From: JAICWP01 sp035252015
GTDB taxonomy: Bacteria; Acidobacteriota; Terriglobia; Terriglobales; Acidobacteriaceae
Assembly: GCA_035252015.1 (NCBI GenBank)
Contig: DATFDP010000120.1
Location: forward strand, 9,424-73,423
Direction of reading: 5' to 3'
Length of the DNA stretch: 64,000 nucleotides
Notes under the pieces: generated by a model
Database searches by the model: none
What the model was told of the DNA's origin: nothing
Seen by the model: only the letters and a program-made list of their open reading frames with translations
In this document: piece by piece, positions 1-10,365 of the stretch
Layout: the number at the start of each line of letters is the position of its first letter
How positions within the stretch are numbered: the stretch's first letter is position 1
Translations under genes and position numbers: made by a program

Positions 1-209
1 GATTCCGAATTGTGAATGGAGGCGAGAAGCAGCGTGCGCTCGGCGGCGAAGGCTTCCGTCAGCGAAACAAAGTGGAAGACCATGGCCAGGCCAGCGGCGT
101 GCAGGGCGATGCGGCCCAGAAGGTCGCTGCGCCGCACCAGGATGAGCAGGGCGTAGATGAGGCCGATGCCGTAAAGCACCACCGCGACTCGCAGCCAGAA
201 AAGGGGCAT
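1..209 (-). CDS. Cytochrome c assembly (CcsA/CcmC-like) membrane protein, N-terminal fragment
   Basis: Only the first 69 codons lie in the window; the gene runs off the left edge. The start MPLFWLRVAVVLYGIG is followed by a hydrophobic helix, a short basic loop (VRRSD) and a second helix with HAAGLAMVFHFVSL. This is the layout of the first two membrane segments of CcsA/YpjD-type haem-handling proteins. In that family the protein delivers haem for cytochrome c maturation, or sits next to hemA. The ATG at 209-207 is the only sensible start. The assignment rests on the N-terminus alone, so another small multi-helix protein is possible. Confidence 0.6.
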   Translation of the reverse strand, partial: MPLFWLRVAVVLYGIGLIYALLILVRRSDLLGRIALHAAGLAMVFHFVSLTEAFAAERTLLLASIHNSE

Positions 210-303
210 GGATTGAGCTTATCCGCCCGCCCACACCTAAGCCGGACGGAGACTTCGGTTCTGCTGATTATATAGGGTGCCGGAAGGCCGGCGGGCAGCG
301 AGG

Positions 304-371
304 GAGGTCACAGGGCGCTGTGACGGAGGTCACAAAACCAGTGGTCAGTTGTCAGTTGTCAGTTGTCAGTG
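304..371. repeat. Inverted repeat followed by GTCAGTT heptamer array
   Basis: A perfect 7-bp inverted repeat (GTCACAG, GGCG loop, CTGTGAC) occupies 307-324 and is followed by a second GGAGGTCACA copy. From 344 to 371 there are four consecutive heptamers, GTCAGTT x3 then GTCAGTG. The sequence from about 336 strongly resembles the stretch at 60475-60517, so it is a dispersed repeat. The rest of 210-490 shows nothing I recognise as coding. Confidence 0.7.
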
Positions 372-490
372 AAGGCGTCAGGAGTCAGCGAAGGCAGAAC
401 CCACTGCCACCCAGGGCGCAAAGTGAAACCATGTATGCAGGGCGCCCTCGCCCGTGCGGTGACCGCCGGGTCGCCATGGTGGACGTGCCT

Positions 491-853
491 TTATTCCACT
501 CCCAGACCGGCGAGTAGTTCCGTGACATTGGCGGCATCCACGGGCAGGCGGCGGCTGGAGGAACGCAGGTTCTCGATTTCATCGAGAGCCTGGAAGAGGC
601 GCATTTTGGCGGCGGCGTACTGCTCGGAGTCGGTGAGCGGGCGGCCGTGCTGGGCGGCCCAGACGGCGAGGGCCTCGCGGCGCACGAAGATGCTCACTGC
701 GAACATGGTCTTGCGATCGGGGGTGATGTCGAAAATGTACTCCGTGGCCGGGGCCTCAGGCGCGTCGGCGAGAGCCTCGCGCTTGCCCACGAAGTAGTAC
801 TGGTACACGTAGCCGGTCTGCCCGGTATAAGTTTTCATGCGGCGGATGGTCAT
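491..853 (-). CDS. Conserved hypothetical protein, about 120 aa
   Basis: A cytoplasmic-looking protein with no signal peptide or membrane segment. The N-terminal half is predicted beta-rich (YTGQTGYVYQYYFVGKRE, then TEYIFDITPDRK). The C-terminal half is helical and charged (SDSEQYAAAKMRLFQALDEIENL) and ends in LLAGLGVE. Codon use matches the neighbours and no overlapping frame is better. The start could be the GTG at 856, the ATG at 853 or the ATG at 838. The middle one is used here because GCAGG lies just upstream. I do not recognise the family and infer no function. Confidence 0.6.
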   Translation of the reverse strand: MTIRRMKTYTGQTGYVYQYYFVGKREALADAPEAPATEYIFDITPDRKTMFAVSIFVRREALAVWAAQHGRPLTDSEQYAAAKMRLFQALDEIENLRSSSRRLPVDAANVTELLAGLGVE

Positions 854-938
854 CACGCGCCTGCTTTTCTGCCGCTAACGGGCAGATCGGCCGCCCGTCG
901 AAAGCAGCAGGGGGTATTGTCGCAAAAAGGAGGCCTCC

Positions 939-1280
939 ATGGAGAAGCTGGCAAGCATGAACCTCGAAGAGCGCCTGCTGCGGCTGGAGAAGCAAGCACG
1001 GTGGTGGCGGGCTGGTGCGCTCCTGCTGGTGGTAAGTCTGGGCGTGTTCCTGACCGCGGCCTTTGCCGGGCAGAACGAATTTGACCGCGGCTTCATTCTG
1101 CCCCACCCTCCCGAGGGCGTGCGGGCGCGCGCCTTCGTGCTCACGGACGAGAGCGGCAAAGTGCAGGGCGAGTGGACGAGCGAGGGCGGGCAGCCGGTGC
1201 TCAAGTTCTACGGTCCCAATGGAAAGGTGCTGTGGCTGGCCCCGCCACGGACCGCTCTGAAGCCGGCGGAAGCGAAATAA
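939..1280 (+). CDS. Small single-pass membrane protein of unknown function
   Basis: A 113-aa protein. Residues 1-22 are charged and helical (EERLLRLEKQARWW), residues about 23-43 form one transmembrane segment (AGALLLVVSLGVFLTAAF), and the C-terminal part is a small beta-rich domain (RARAFVLTDESGKVQGEW, then GGQPVLKFYGPNGKVLW). An excellent ribosome site AGGAGG sits five bases before the ATG. The C-terminal pattern 'DESGKV...GPNGKV' looks like repeated beta-hairpins exposed outside the membrane. The function is unknown. Confidence 0.65.
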   Translation: MEKLASMNLEERLLRLEKQARWWRAGALLLVVSLGVFLTAAFAGQNEFDRGFILPHPPEGVRARAFVLTDESGKVQGEWTSEGGQPVLKFYGPNGKVLWLAPPRTALKPAEAK

Positions 1281-1312
1281 ATGACGATGGAAGAATGAGC
1301 AATGGAAAGACC

Positions 1313-1506
1313 AGCCGTCAGCACTCAGCCGTCAGCACTCCGCCAATCACGTTCGTAGATGGTAGTGGCAGGAGCTGAGAAGGGCCAGCGGGGTGGTTCA
1401 CTCTTCCTCACACCTCTAAAGATCAGTAGCACGGACTGAATGCTGACAGCTGAGCGCTGAGTGCCGTCTTTCAATCGTCAATCGAAAATCTTCAATCGTC
1501 GATCTC
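1313..1506. repeat. Heptamer tandem repeats of three kinds
   Basis: 1313-1340 is two perfect copies of a 14-mer made of the heptamers AGCCGTC and AGCACTC. 1441-1468 is four related heptamers in the opposite orientation (TGCTGAC AGCTGAG CGCTGAG TGCCGTC), so the two arrays face each other across about 100 bp. 1472-1506 is a third array based on CAATCGT. The last array runs into the stop codon of the GalT-like gene. No coding sequence was seen between 1281 and 1504. Confidence 0.75.
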
Positions 1507-2497
1507 AATATCCCGGCGCCGCCTCCCTGAGCCGCTGGGCGGCGGTCTCCGAGCTCAGGGGGCTGAAGTACACCTCTTTGAAGGTGTAGGAGCGGGCGCG
1601 CCCGGAGATGACCGGCAGGATCTCGATGTGCCAGTGGTAGTCCTCGTCAATCGTCTTCCAGTAGCCCAGCACTTCGGAGCGGTGGGTGCTGTTGGGCGAG
1701 GTGTGCAGCACCAGGTGAAAGTCCTCGGTAATGGAGCGGATGCGGATGAGGACGCGGCGGAGCAGGGCGGCGAGGTCGACGAGCACCCCGGCCCGGCTCA
1801 GGGCCAGGCGCTCGAAAGAGGATTCGTGGCTGCGCGGCAGAAGCCAGGTTTCATAGGGCACGCGCGGAGCGAAGGGGCAGAGCGCGGTGTAGTCGCCCCG
1901 CATTTCGATGACGCGTACCGCCTGGCGCTCCTCCTGGGCCAGGATGTCGCAGAAAACGCAGCGCTCCTTCTGCACGAAGTAGTCGCGCCCCGCCCTGAGC
2001 TCGTAGAGCACGCGCCGGGGGACGAAGGTGGTGGCGGTAAGCTGGGAGGTAGGGTGCTCGAACTCCTGCCCCGAGGCCCCGCCGTGGTCCTTGAAGATGC
2101 TGACGTACTTGAAGCGGCGGTCGCGTTTGAGGTCGTGGATCCTCTGCCCGGCGAGCAGCAGGAATTTTTCGATCTCGGCGTCGCTCGCGTTCCACAGCTG
2201 GCGGTCGTGGCGGATGTTTTCGACCAGCACCTCATGCGCCCCCACCGAACGCATGCGGTCGTAGATGCCGTCGCCGCGGCGCTGCGGGTCGCCCTCGATG
2301 TGGTACATGGGAGAAGGGTGGACAACGGCACGCGCCGACCAGGGGCCGCCGTCAATGCTGGCCATCGAGGAGACGACCTGGGGCGGGCTACCGGCCTCGG
2401 GGCAGAAGCGGCAGGCGGCTTGCTCCCGCCGCGCCGCTTCGGGCGCGTCGCCGGTCATCACCCAGGAGCGCGTAATCGGGTCCTTGCGCAGTTCCAT
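1505..2497 (-). CDS. Galactose-1-phosphate uridylyltransferase-like protein (HIT superfamily) with altered active site
   Basis: A 330-aa GalT-like protein. GalT moves UMP between UDP-glucose and galactose-1-phosphate through a uridylylated histidine. Family marks visible here are the opening LRKDPITRSWV, Cys pairs at C29/C32 and C180/C183, His88 in AHEVLVEN (zinc-ligand position), and the C-terminal HWHIEILP at 288-295. The active-site motif is normally HPHGQ or HxHSQ. Here it reads EHPTSQ (147-152), with Thr150 where the nucleophile His should be; I checked this in the DNA. It therefore may not be a classical transferase and could be a phosphorylase-like or non-catalytic relative. It stands alone between repeats, with no galK or galE nearby. 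Confidence 0.75.
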   Translation of the reverse strand: MELRKDPITRSWVMTGDAPEAARREQAACRFCPEAGSPPQVVSSMASIDGGPWSARAVVHPSPMYHIEGDPQRRGDGIYDRMRSVGAHEVLVENIRHDRQLWNASDAEIEKFLLLAGQRIHDLKRDRRFKYVSIFKDHGGASGQEFEHPTSQLTATTFVPRRVLYELRAGRDYFVQKERCVFCDILAQEERQAVRVIEMRGDYTALCPFAPRVPYETWLLPRSHESSFERLALSRAGVLVDLAALLRRVLIRIRSITEDFHLVLHTSPNSTHRSEVLGYWKTIDEDYHWHIEILPVISGRARSYTFKEVYFSPLSSETAAQRLREAAPGY

Positions 2498-2791
2498 CTG
2501 CTTTAGAAAACACCTTAGGGCGGCAAGGAGTCAATGGTGCGGCCCTTTTCACCGCCGAGACGCCGCGTATGCGGAGCTTTTCACCGCAGAGGACAGGAAG
2601 GAGACAGAGGAAAGGTCTGGTTCCTGGCTTTTGGCTTTTAGAGGTGAGCAGGATAGCGATGCGTTGAATAGGATTCAGCCAAGAGCCCAGGGCTAAGGAC
2701 TTCCTTTTCCACAGACTTTGGCGCGGCACGAAGGTGTGGAACGGCACCACGCTGAGCTTGTAGCACGCTATAATCCGCCCAGATTCTCCCC
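2498..2791. other. Spacer upstream of mutS with dispersed CAGAGG-type repeat
   Basis: About 290 bp without a gene. 2560-2612 carries 'TTTTCACCGCAGAGGACAGG' and a following run rich in GGAGACAGAGG. This belongs to the same family as 18209-18236 and, in the opposite orientation, 63266-63287. The mutS promoter should lie after this, in 2700-2790, but I could not pick convincing -35/-10 boxes. Confidence 0.5.
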
Positions 2792-5410
<2,619 letters not shown>

Positions 5411-5413
<3 letters not shown>

Positions 5414-5492
5414 TAGTTGGTAGCTGGGGTTGGTAGTTCGCCCGGGGCTGGAAGCTGGTAGCCAGAAGCTCGCAGCTCGCTGCGGGTGCCTT
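5411..5492. repeat. Heptamer tandem repeats (GGTAGTT and CTGGTAG types)
   Basis: Immediately after the mutS stop come degenerate seven-base units: TAGTAGT TGGTAGC, then GGTTGGTAGTT, and from about 5449 a clean run CTGGAAG CTGGTAG CCAGAAG CTCGCAG CTCGCTG. The period of seven matches the other arrays in the window although the unit sequence differs. Confidence 0.65.
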
Positions 5493-5518
5493 GCTCCGGC
5501 CGTTTGAGTTTCAGCATC

Positions 5519-6634
5519 GTGTCAGGAACCCGCACCGTCGACATCCGTGCCCAGGCCGGGCAGCTGCTGGTCATGGGCTTCGCCGCCGCCGAGCCCACCG
5601 CGCAACTGCGCCAGATGCTTCAGCGCCTCCAGCCGGGCGGCGTGGTGCTGTTCGCGCGCAACCTCAAAACCCCGCGGCAGACCTGGGAGCTTCTGCGTGA
5701 GTGCCGCCGCCAGCTGCGGGTGCCGCCCTTCCTGGCGGTGGACATGGAAGGGGGAACGGTCGACCGCTTCCGCCAATTGTTGGGACCCTCGCCCGCTGCC
5801 GCCGAGGTGTTCGCGAGCGGCGACCGCCGTCTCTTCCGCCGCCACGGGCGCGTGATCGGCACGGCGGCGAAGAGCTTGGGCTTCAATGTGGACTTTGCCC
5901 CTGTGCTCGACCTGGCGTTCCCCGCCTCGCGTTCCGCCTTAGGCACCCGCGCCGTCTCCACTGATCCGAGCGAGGTGATACTCTACGCCCGCGAATTCCT
6001 CGCCGGTCTCGGCGACGCAGGTCTTCTCGGCTGCGGCAAGCACTTCCCCGGCTTGGGCGAGGGTTCGCTCGACAGCCACCGCCGCCTGCCCGTGATCGAG
6101 AAGCCGTGGAAGAAACTGTGGGCCGAGGACCTGGTTCCCTACCGCCGACTGCGTTCGCGGCTGCCGATGATAATGGTCTGCCACGCCGCTTACCCGGCGG
6201 TGACCCGCGAGCAGACTCCGGCCTCTTTATCTCAGAAATGGATCACGGAGGTACTGCGGCGAAAGCTCGGCTACCGCGGCCTGGTGCTCTCGGACGACCT
6301 GGACATGGGCGCGGTTCTGGCCGCTGCGACTATCGAGCTGGCGGCGGTCGCAACCCTGCGCGCCGGAGCGGACATGTACCTCGTATGCCAGAAAGAGGAA
6401 AACGTGGAGCTGGCTTACGAGGCCGTGGTGCACGTGGGCGAGCGCGACCGCAGCTTCGCCCGGCGCCTGGCTGCCGCTAGCCGCCGCGTTCTCGCCTCCA
6501 AGAGGCGGGCGCGCGCGCTGCAGCGCCCGTCGCCTCCGCCGCGCCCGGCGCTGATCGAGCGCCTCACGCGCGAGCTGTGGGAATTGGGCGAGCAGGTGCG
6601 CCTCGAGACCTTCGCCGCCGGGGAGCGGGCGTGA
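5519..6634 (+). CDS. nagZ: Beta-N-acetylhexosaminidase NagZ-like (glycoside hydrolase family 3)
   Basis: About 371 aa. NagZ removes N-acetylglucosamine from anhydro-muropeptides during cell-wall recycling in the cytoplasm. The GH3 barrel begins AGQLLVMGF. The substrate loop reads KHFPGLGEGSLDSHRRLP (about 173-190), keeping the Asp-Ser-His acid/base dyad. The nucleophile Asp is in LVLSDDLDMGAV (about 257). The usual KHFPGHG is KHFPGLG here, a single His-to-Leu change outside the dyad. A GTG at 5486 gives a longer form; the GTG at 5519 is preferred because MSGTRTVDIRAQAGQLL fits the family N-terminus. The stop overlaps the next gene's start as GTGA, so translation of nagZ and anmK is probably coupled. 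Confidence 0.88.
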   Translation: MSGTRTVDIRAQAGQLLVMGFAAAEPTAQLRQMLQRLQPGGVVLFARNLKTPRQTWELLRECRRQLRVPPFLAVDMEGGTVDRFRQLLGPSPAAAEVFASGDRRLFRRHGRVIGTAAKSLGFNVDFAPVLDLAFPASRSALGTRAVSTDPSEVILYAREFLAGLGDAGLLGCGKHFPGLGEGSLDSHRRLPVIEKPWKKLWAEDLVPYRRLRSRLPMIMVCHAAYPAVTREQTPASLSQKWITEVLRRKLGYRGLVLSDDLDMGAVLAAATIELAAVATLRAGADMYLVCQKEENVELAYEAVVHVGERDRSFARRLAAASRRVLASKRRARALQRPSPPPRPALIERLTRELWELGEQVRLETFAAGERA

Positions 6635-7761
6635 TCGTCGCCGGGGTGATGAGCGGTACCTCGGCCGACGGCATCAACGTGGCCCTGGCCGAGCTGGCGG
6701 GTGAGCGCCCCCGGCTCAAGCTCCTCGGGCACCGGGAATTCCCTTTTCCGGCCGCGGTGCGGCGGGCGATTCTCGCCGCCATGAACGCGGAGCGGGCACG
6801 GGTGGCCGATCTCGCCCGCCTGAATTTCCTGCTCGGCCACCTCTACGCCGGCGCGGTACTCGCGGCCGCGCGCAAGTTCCAGGTAAAAGTAGAACTCATC
6901 GGCTGCCACGGCCAGACTCTCTACCACCAGGGAGAGCCGCAGGCCTTTCTCGGCCGCCGGCTGGCGGTGACCTGGCAGACGGGCGAGGGGGCGATAATTG
7001 CGGCGCGGGTGGGCGCGCCCGTGGTCTCTGACTTCCGTCCCGCCGACATGGCGGCGGGCGGTAAGGGAGCGCCGCTGGTTCCCTTTCTCGACTACCTGCT
7101 CTGCCGTCATGAGCGCGTGGGCCGCATTGTGCAGAATATCGGAGGGATCGCCAACCTGACCGCTATCCCGGCAGGGGCACGGCCGGAGCAGGTGGTGGCC
7201 TTCGATACCGGCCCGGGCAACATGGTGATAGACGCGGTGACGGACCGCCTCTACGGCCGCGCTTACGACAGCGGCGGGCGCATCGCCGCCCGCGGCCGGG
7301 CGTTGGATGATGTGATGAATGAAATCATGGACCAGCCCTTTTTCCGCCGCCGGCCGCCCAAAACCGCAGGGCGGGAGGAGTTCGGGCGCGAGTTCGTGGG
7401 CGCGTTGCTCACGCGCTGTCGGCGCGCCCGCCCAGAAGATGTGGTGGCCACAGCCACGGCGCTGACCGCGCACTCGATCGCTGATGCCATCCGGCGATTT
7501 GTGCGCGGCAACTACGCCGAGATGATCGTCTCAGGCGGCGGGGCAAAAAACCCCACGCTGCTGCGCATGCTGGGCGAGGCGGTGGTGCCGCCCGGCTTGA
7601 AACTGCGCCGCTCGGATGAGTTTGGCCTGCCATCCCAGGCGAAGGAGGCGGTGGCCTTTGCGGTACTCGCCTACCAGACCTGGCGCCAGCGGCCGGGCAA
7701 TATCCCTTCGGCGACGGGCGCCTCGCGGCCTGCTATTCTGGGAAAAATCTCCCACCCATAA
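6631..7761 (+). CDS. anmK: Anhydro-N-acetylmuramic acid kinase AnmK
   Basis: About 376 aa. AnmK converts anhydro-N-acetylmuramate plus ATP to MurNAc-6-phosphate, the step after NagZ in peptidoglycan recycling. The signature VMSGTSADGINVAL opens the protein, LIGCHGQTLYHQ and QTGEGAIIA follow, and DTGPGNMVIDAV (about 192) is the phosphate-binding region. SGGGAKNPTLLRML is the late family motif. The longer frame starting at 6577 would overlap nagZ by 58 bases; the GTG at 6631 is preferred because it gives the standard N-terminus and a 4-base overlap with nagZ. The stop TAA shares its last base with an ATG of the next gene. Confidence 0.95.
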   Translation: MIVAGVMSGTSADGINVALAELAGERPRLKLLGHREFPFPAAVRRAILAAMNAERARVADLARLNFLLGHLYAGAVLAAARKFQVKVELIGCHGQTLYHQGEPQAFLGRRLAVTWQTGEGAIIAARVGAPVVSDFRPADMAAGGKGAPLVPFLDYLLCRHERVGRIVQNIGGIANLTAIPAGARPEQVVAFDTGPGNMVIDAVTDRLYGRAYDSGGRIAARGRALDDVMNEIMDQPFFRRRPPKTAGREEFGREFVGALLTRCRRARPEDVVATATALTAHSIADAIRRFVRGNYAEMIVSGGGAKNPTLLRMLGEAVVPPGLKLRRSDEFGLPSQAKEAVAFAVLAYQTWRQRPGNIPSATGASRPAILGKISHP

Positions 7762-9416
7762 TGAAAACGCCCGCTATTCTTAACGCCCACCTTCTGGCGG
7801 CGGGACGCCTCCAGGACAGCCGGCCAGTCACCCCATCGCGCCAAACCCGGGCGCGCCGGGGACCCCGGCGAGACGCCGGCGCGACGCTCGGCTCCCGCTC
7901 GCTCAGGATGACATTGGGTGCGCTGGCGGCTGCCTGCCTAATATTTGCTCTGGGTTGCGGGCAACGCCCCGATCCCAACACCGTGGTGATGATCATCGAG
8001 AGCAGCCCCACCAATCTCGATCCGCGCGTCGGCGTGGACGCCCAGTCGGAGCGCATTGACGCGCTGCTCTTCGACTCGCTGGTGCGCCGTGATGAGCGCT
8101 TTGAGCTGCGCCCCTGGCTGGCCGAAAGCTGGCAGACTCCCAATCCCACGACCTATATCTTCCATTTGCGCAAGGGAGTGCGCTTCCACGACGGGCGCCC
8201 GCTCACGGCGCGCGACGTGAAGTGGACCTTCGACTCCATCCTCAACCGTAAGCTGCTGACCACCAAGACCACCGTTTACCAATACATTGACCGCATTGAC
8301 GCGCCCGACGATTCCACGGTCGTATTTCACCTGAAGCAGCCGCAGGCGACGCTTTTGTGGAACCTGTCGGACGGCGCCATCGGCATCGTGCCCTACGGCA
8401 GCGGGGCGGAGTTGGCGCAGCACCCCGTCGGCTCCGGACCTTTTAGGTTTGTTTCCGCACAGCAGGACAAGGAGGTGGTCATCGAGCGCAACGACCACTA
8501 CTGGGGCGCGGAGCCGAAGCTGCAGCGGGTGCGCTTCGCAGTGGTGCCGGATGCGACCACGCGCGCGCTCGAACTGAGGAAAGGCAGCGCCGACATCGCC
8601 ATCAACGCGGTCACCCCCGATACAGTGGTGGCGCTCCAAAAAGACCTGCGGCTCGCCATCGAGACTGGGCCCGGCACCATCTACGCCTACATGGCGTTCA
8701 ACCTGCGCGATCCCATTCTGAAGGACGTGCGGGTGCGGCGGGCGCTGGCCTACGCCATTGATCGCCAGCCCATGATTGAGTACCTGTGGCGGGGCATGGC
8801 CCGTCCCGCGGCCAGCATTCTGCCGGTGCAGAGCTGGGCTTACGACGCGGACGTCGCGCGCTACGACTACAATCCCGCGCGCGCGCGGCAGCTGCTCGAT
8901 GCCGCCGGTTACCCCGCCGTCAACGGCGTGCGCTTCCATCTCATCATGAAGAGCTCAACCGAGGAGAGCACGCGCCTGATGGCGGCGGTGCTGCAGCAGC
9001 AGTTGCGCGACGTGGGGATTGCGCTCGACATCCGCACCTTCGAGTTCGCCACCTTCTACGCCGACGTGACCAAGGGCGCCTTCCAGCTCTACTCCCTGCG
9101 CTGGATCGGGGGCAACGAGGATCCCGACATCTTCGAGCACGTATTCTATTCCACGAACATTCCTCCCCGGGGCGCGAACCGCAGCTACTACGCGAACTCT
9201 GAGGTGGACCGGCTGATTGACCAGGGGCGGCAGGAACTTGAGGAAGCGAAGCGGCAGGAGGACTACGCCCGGATCCAGCGCATCGTGGCCGGCGAGCTGC
9301 CTTACATCAATTTGTGGTACCTGGATAACGTGCTGGTACACACGCGGCGGGTGAAGAACCTGGAGCTGAATCCCTCCGGTAATTATGACTTCCTGTGCAC
9401 CGCGGAAATTAAATAA
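7761..9416 (+). CDS. Family 5 (oligopeptide-type) ABC solute-binding lipoprotein
   Basis: 551 aa from the ATG that overlaps anmK, or 502 aa from the ATG at 7908. The shorter start gives MTLGALAAACLIFALGCG, a lipoprotein signal ending at a cysteine. The mature protein is a typical SBP_bac_5: SSPTNLDPRVGVDAQSER, YIFHLRKGVRFHDGRPLTA, VVFHLKQPQATLLWNLS, VRRALAYAIDRQPM. Relatives capture peptides, nickel or murein peptides for an ABC importer. Position after nagZ-anmK suggests cell-wall peptides, but that is inference, and no permease or ATPase follows. Residues 10-50 of the long form are translated from GC-rich repeat-like DNA ending CTCAGGATGACAT, so the real start is probably 7908. Confidence 0.88.
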   Translation: MKTPAILNAHLLAAGRLQDSRPVTPSRQTRARRGPRRDAGATLGSRSLRMTLGALAAACLIFALGCGQRPDPNTVVMIIESSPTNLDPRVGVDAQSERIDALLFDSLVRRDERFELRPWLAESWQTPNPTTYIFHLRKGVRFHDGRPLTARDVKWTFDSILNRKLLTTKTTVYQYIDRIDAPDDSTVVFHLKQPQATLLWNLSDGAIGIVPYGSGAELAQHPVGSGPFRFVSAQQDKEVVIERNDHYWGAEPKLQRVRFAVVPDATTRALELRKGSADIAINAVTPDTVVALQKDLRLAIETGPGTIYAYMAFNLRDPILKDVRVRRALAYAIDRQPMIEYLWRGMARPAASILPVQSWAYDADVARYDYNPARARQLLDAAGYPAVNGVRFHLIMKSSTEESTRLMAAVLQQQLRDVGIALDIRTFEFATFYADVTKGAFQLYSLRWIGGNEDPDIFEHVFYSTNIPPRGANRSYYANSEVDRLIDQGRQELEEAKRQEDYARIQRIVAGELPYINLWYLDNVLVHTRRVKNLELNPSGNYDFLCTAEIK

Positions 9417-9454
9417 TGAAACACACAGGTCCTTCGTTCGCGGTCACCGCGCTT

Positions 9455-9483
9455 CGCTTGGCTCGCGCTCTCTCAGGATGACA
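9455..9483 (+). repeat. Dispersed CTCAGGATGACAT repeat
   Basis: The spacer after the solute-binding gene contains GCTCGCGCTCTCTCAGGATG followed by ACAT. It is nearly the same as GCTCCCGCTCGCTCAGGATG at 7891-7910, inside the start region of the preceding gene. A partial copy (CTCCCTCAGGATG) is at about 24760. It looks like a short interspersed element. Confidence 0.5.
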
Positions 9484-9537
9484 TGAAATATTTCGCGCGT
9501 GATACCATCGAAATTAAACCTTCCGGGTCGAACTCAC

Positions 9538-10338
9538 GTGCGCATTCTCTTTATTGGCGACATTTTCGGGCGGCCGGGGCGCAACGTCGTCCACGAGCAA
9601 CTGGAAGCCCTGGTGACGGAGCACGGCGTTCATCTGGTGATCGCCAACGGCGAAAACGCCGCCGGAGGCTTCGGCATCACCCCCGCCCTGGCTGAGGAAC
9701 TGCTCGAGCTGGGCATAGATGTGGTCACCACCGGCAACCACATCTGGGACAAGCGCGAGATCATGGAGTACTTCGAGACCGCCAATGGCAGCGGCCCGGC
9801 GCGTCGCGTGCTGCGCCCTGCCAACTTCCCCGCCAGCCTGCCGGGAACGGGCCTCTTCGAAGGCCGCACTCACGAGGGCGTGGATTACGCCGTGGTCAAC
9901 CTGCAGGGCAGGGTATTTATGTCGCCCAACGACGACCCCTTCCGCGTGGCCGACCAACTGCTGAAGAAAATCAAGGCCAAGGTAATCGTGCTGGACTTTC
10001 ACGCCGAGGCCACTTCGGAAAAAATCGCCATGGGCTGGTACCTCGACGGCCGGGTCACGGCGGTGATCGGCACCCATACCCACGTGCCTACGGCCGATGA
10101 GCGCATCCTGCCGCAGGGCACGGCCTATCTAACCGATGTGGGCATGACCGGGCCCTATGACAGCGTCATCGGCGTGCAAAAGGAGCAGATCATCACCCGC
10201 TTCCTGAAGAACCTGCCCATGCGCTTTGAGGCGGCCACGGGCAATGTGAAGCTGTGCGCGGCGCTGATTGAATGCGACGAAGGGAGCGGGCGCGCCACCG
10301 CCATCGAGCGCCTGATGGTCGACCAGGTGGGCAAATAA
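9538..10338 (+). CDS. ymdB: YmdB-family metallophosphoesterase (TIGR00282)
   Basis: About 266 aa from the GTG in CACGTGCGC, giving MRILFIGDIFGRPGR. Members are di-iron phosphodiesterases that hydrolyse cyclic nucleotides such as 2',3'-cAMP; in Bacillus the protein affects biofilm and motility. All metal-ligand motifs are visible in order: GDIFG, IANGENAAGGFGI, TTGNHIWDKREI, DFHAEATSEK, and GTHTHVPTADERIL near the C-terminus. An earlier GTG at 9499 would add 13 unlikely residues. It is followed 27 bp later by a HAD phosphatase, possibly co-transcribed. Confidence 0.92.
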   Translation: MRILFIGDIFGRPGRNVVHEQLEALVTEHGVHLVIANGENAAGGFGITPALAEELLELGIDVVTTGNHIWDKREIMEYFETANGSGPARRVLRPANFPASLPGTGLFEGRTHEGVDYAVVNLQGRVFMSPNDDPFRVADQLLKKIKAKVIVLDFHAEATSEKIAMGWYLDGRVTAVIGTHTHVPTADERILPQGTAYLTDVGMTGPYDSVIGVQKEQIITRFLKNLPMRFEAATGNVKLCAALIECDEGSGRATAIERLMVDQVGK

Positions 10339-10365
10339 CCGGGATGCGCCGGGTCCACAGAGATC

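Noticed and set aside
12..275. Plus-strand 87-codon frame at the left edge
   Set aside because: It is the antisense of the CcsA-like membrane protein and has a composition unlike real proteins.
344..371. CRISPR array
   Set aside because: Units are seven bases with no spacers.
1628..2506. 292-codon plus-strand frame over the GalT-like gene
   Set aside because: Antisense shadow in a GC-rich gene; rich in Ala, Gly, Val and His with no domain.
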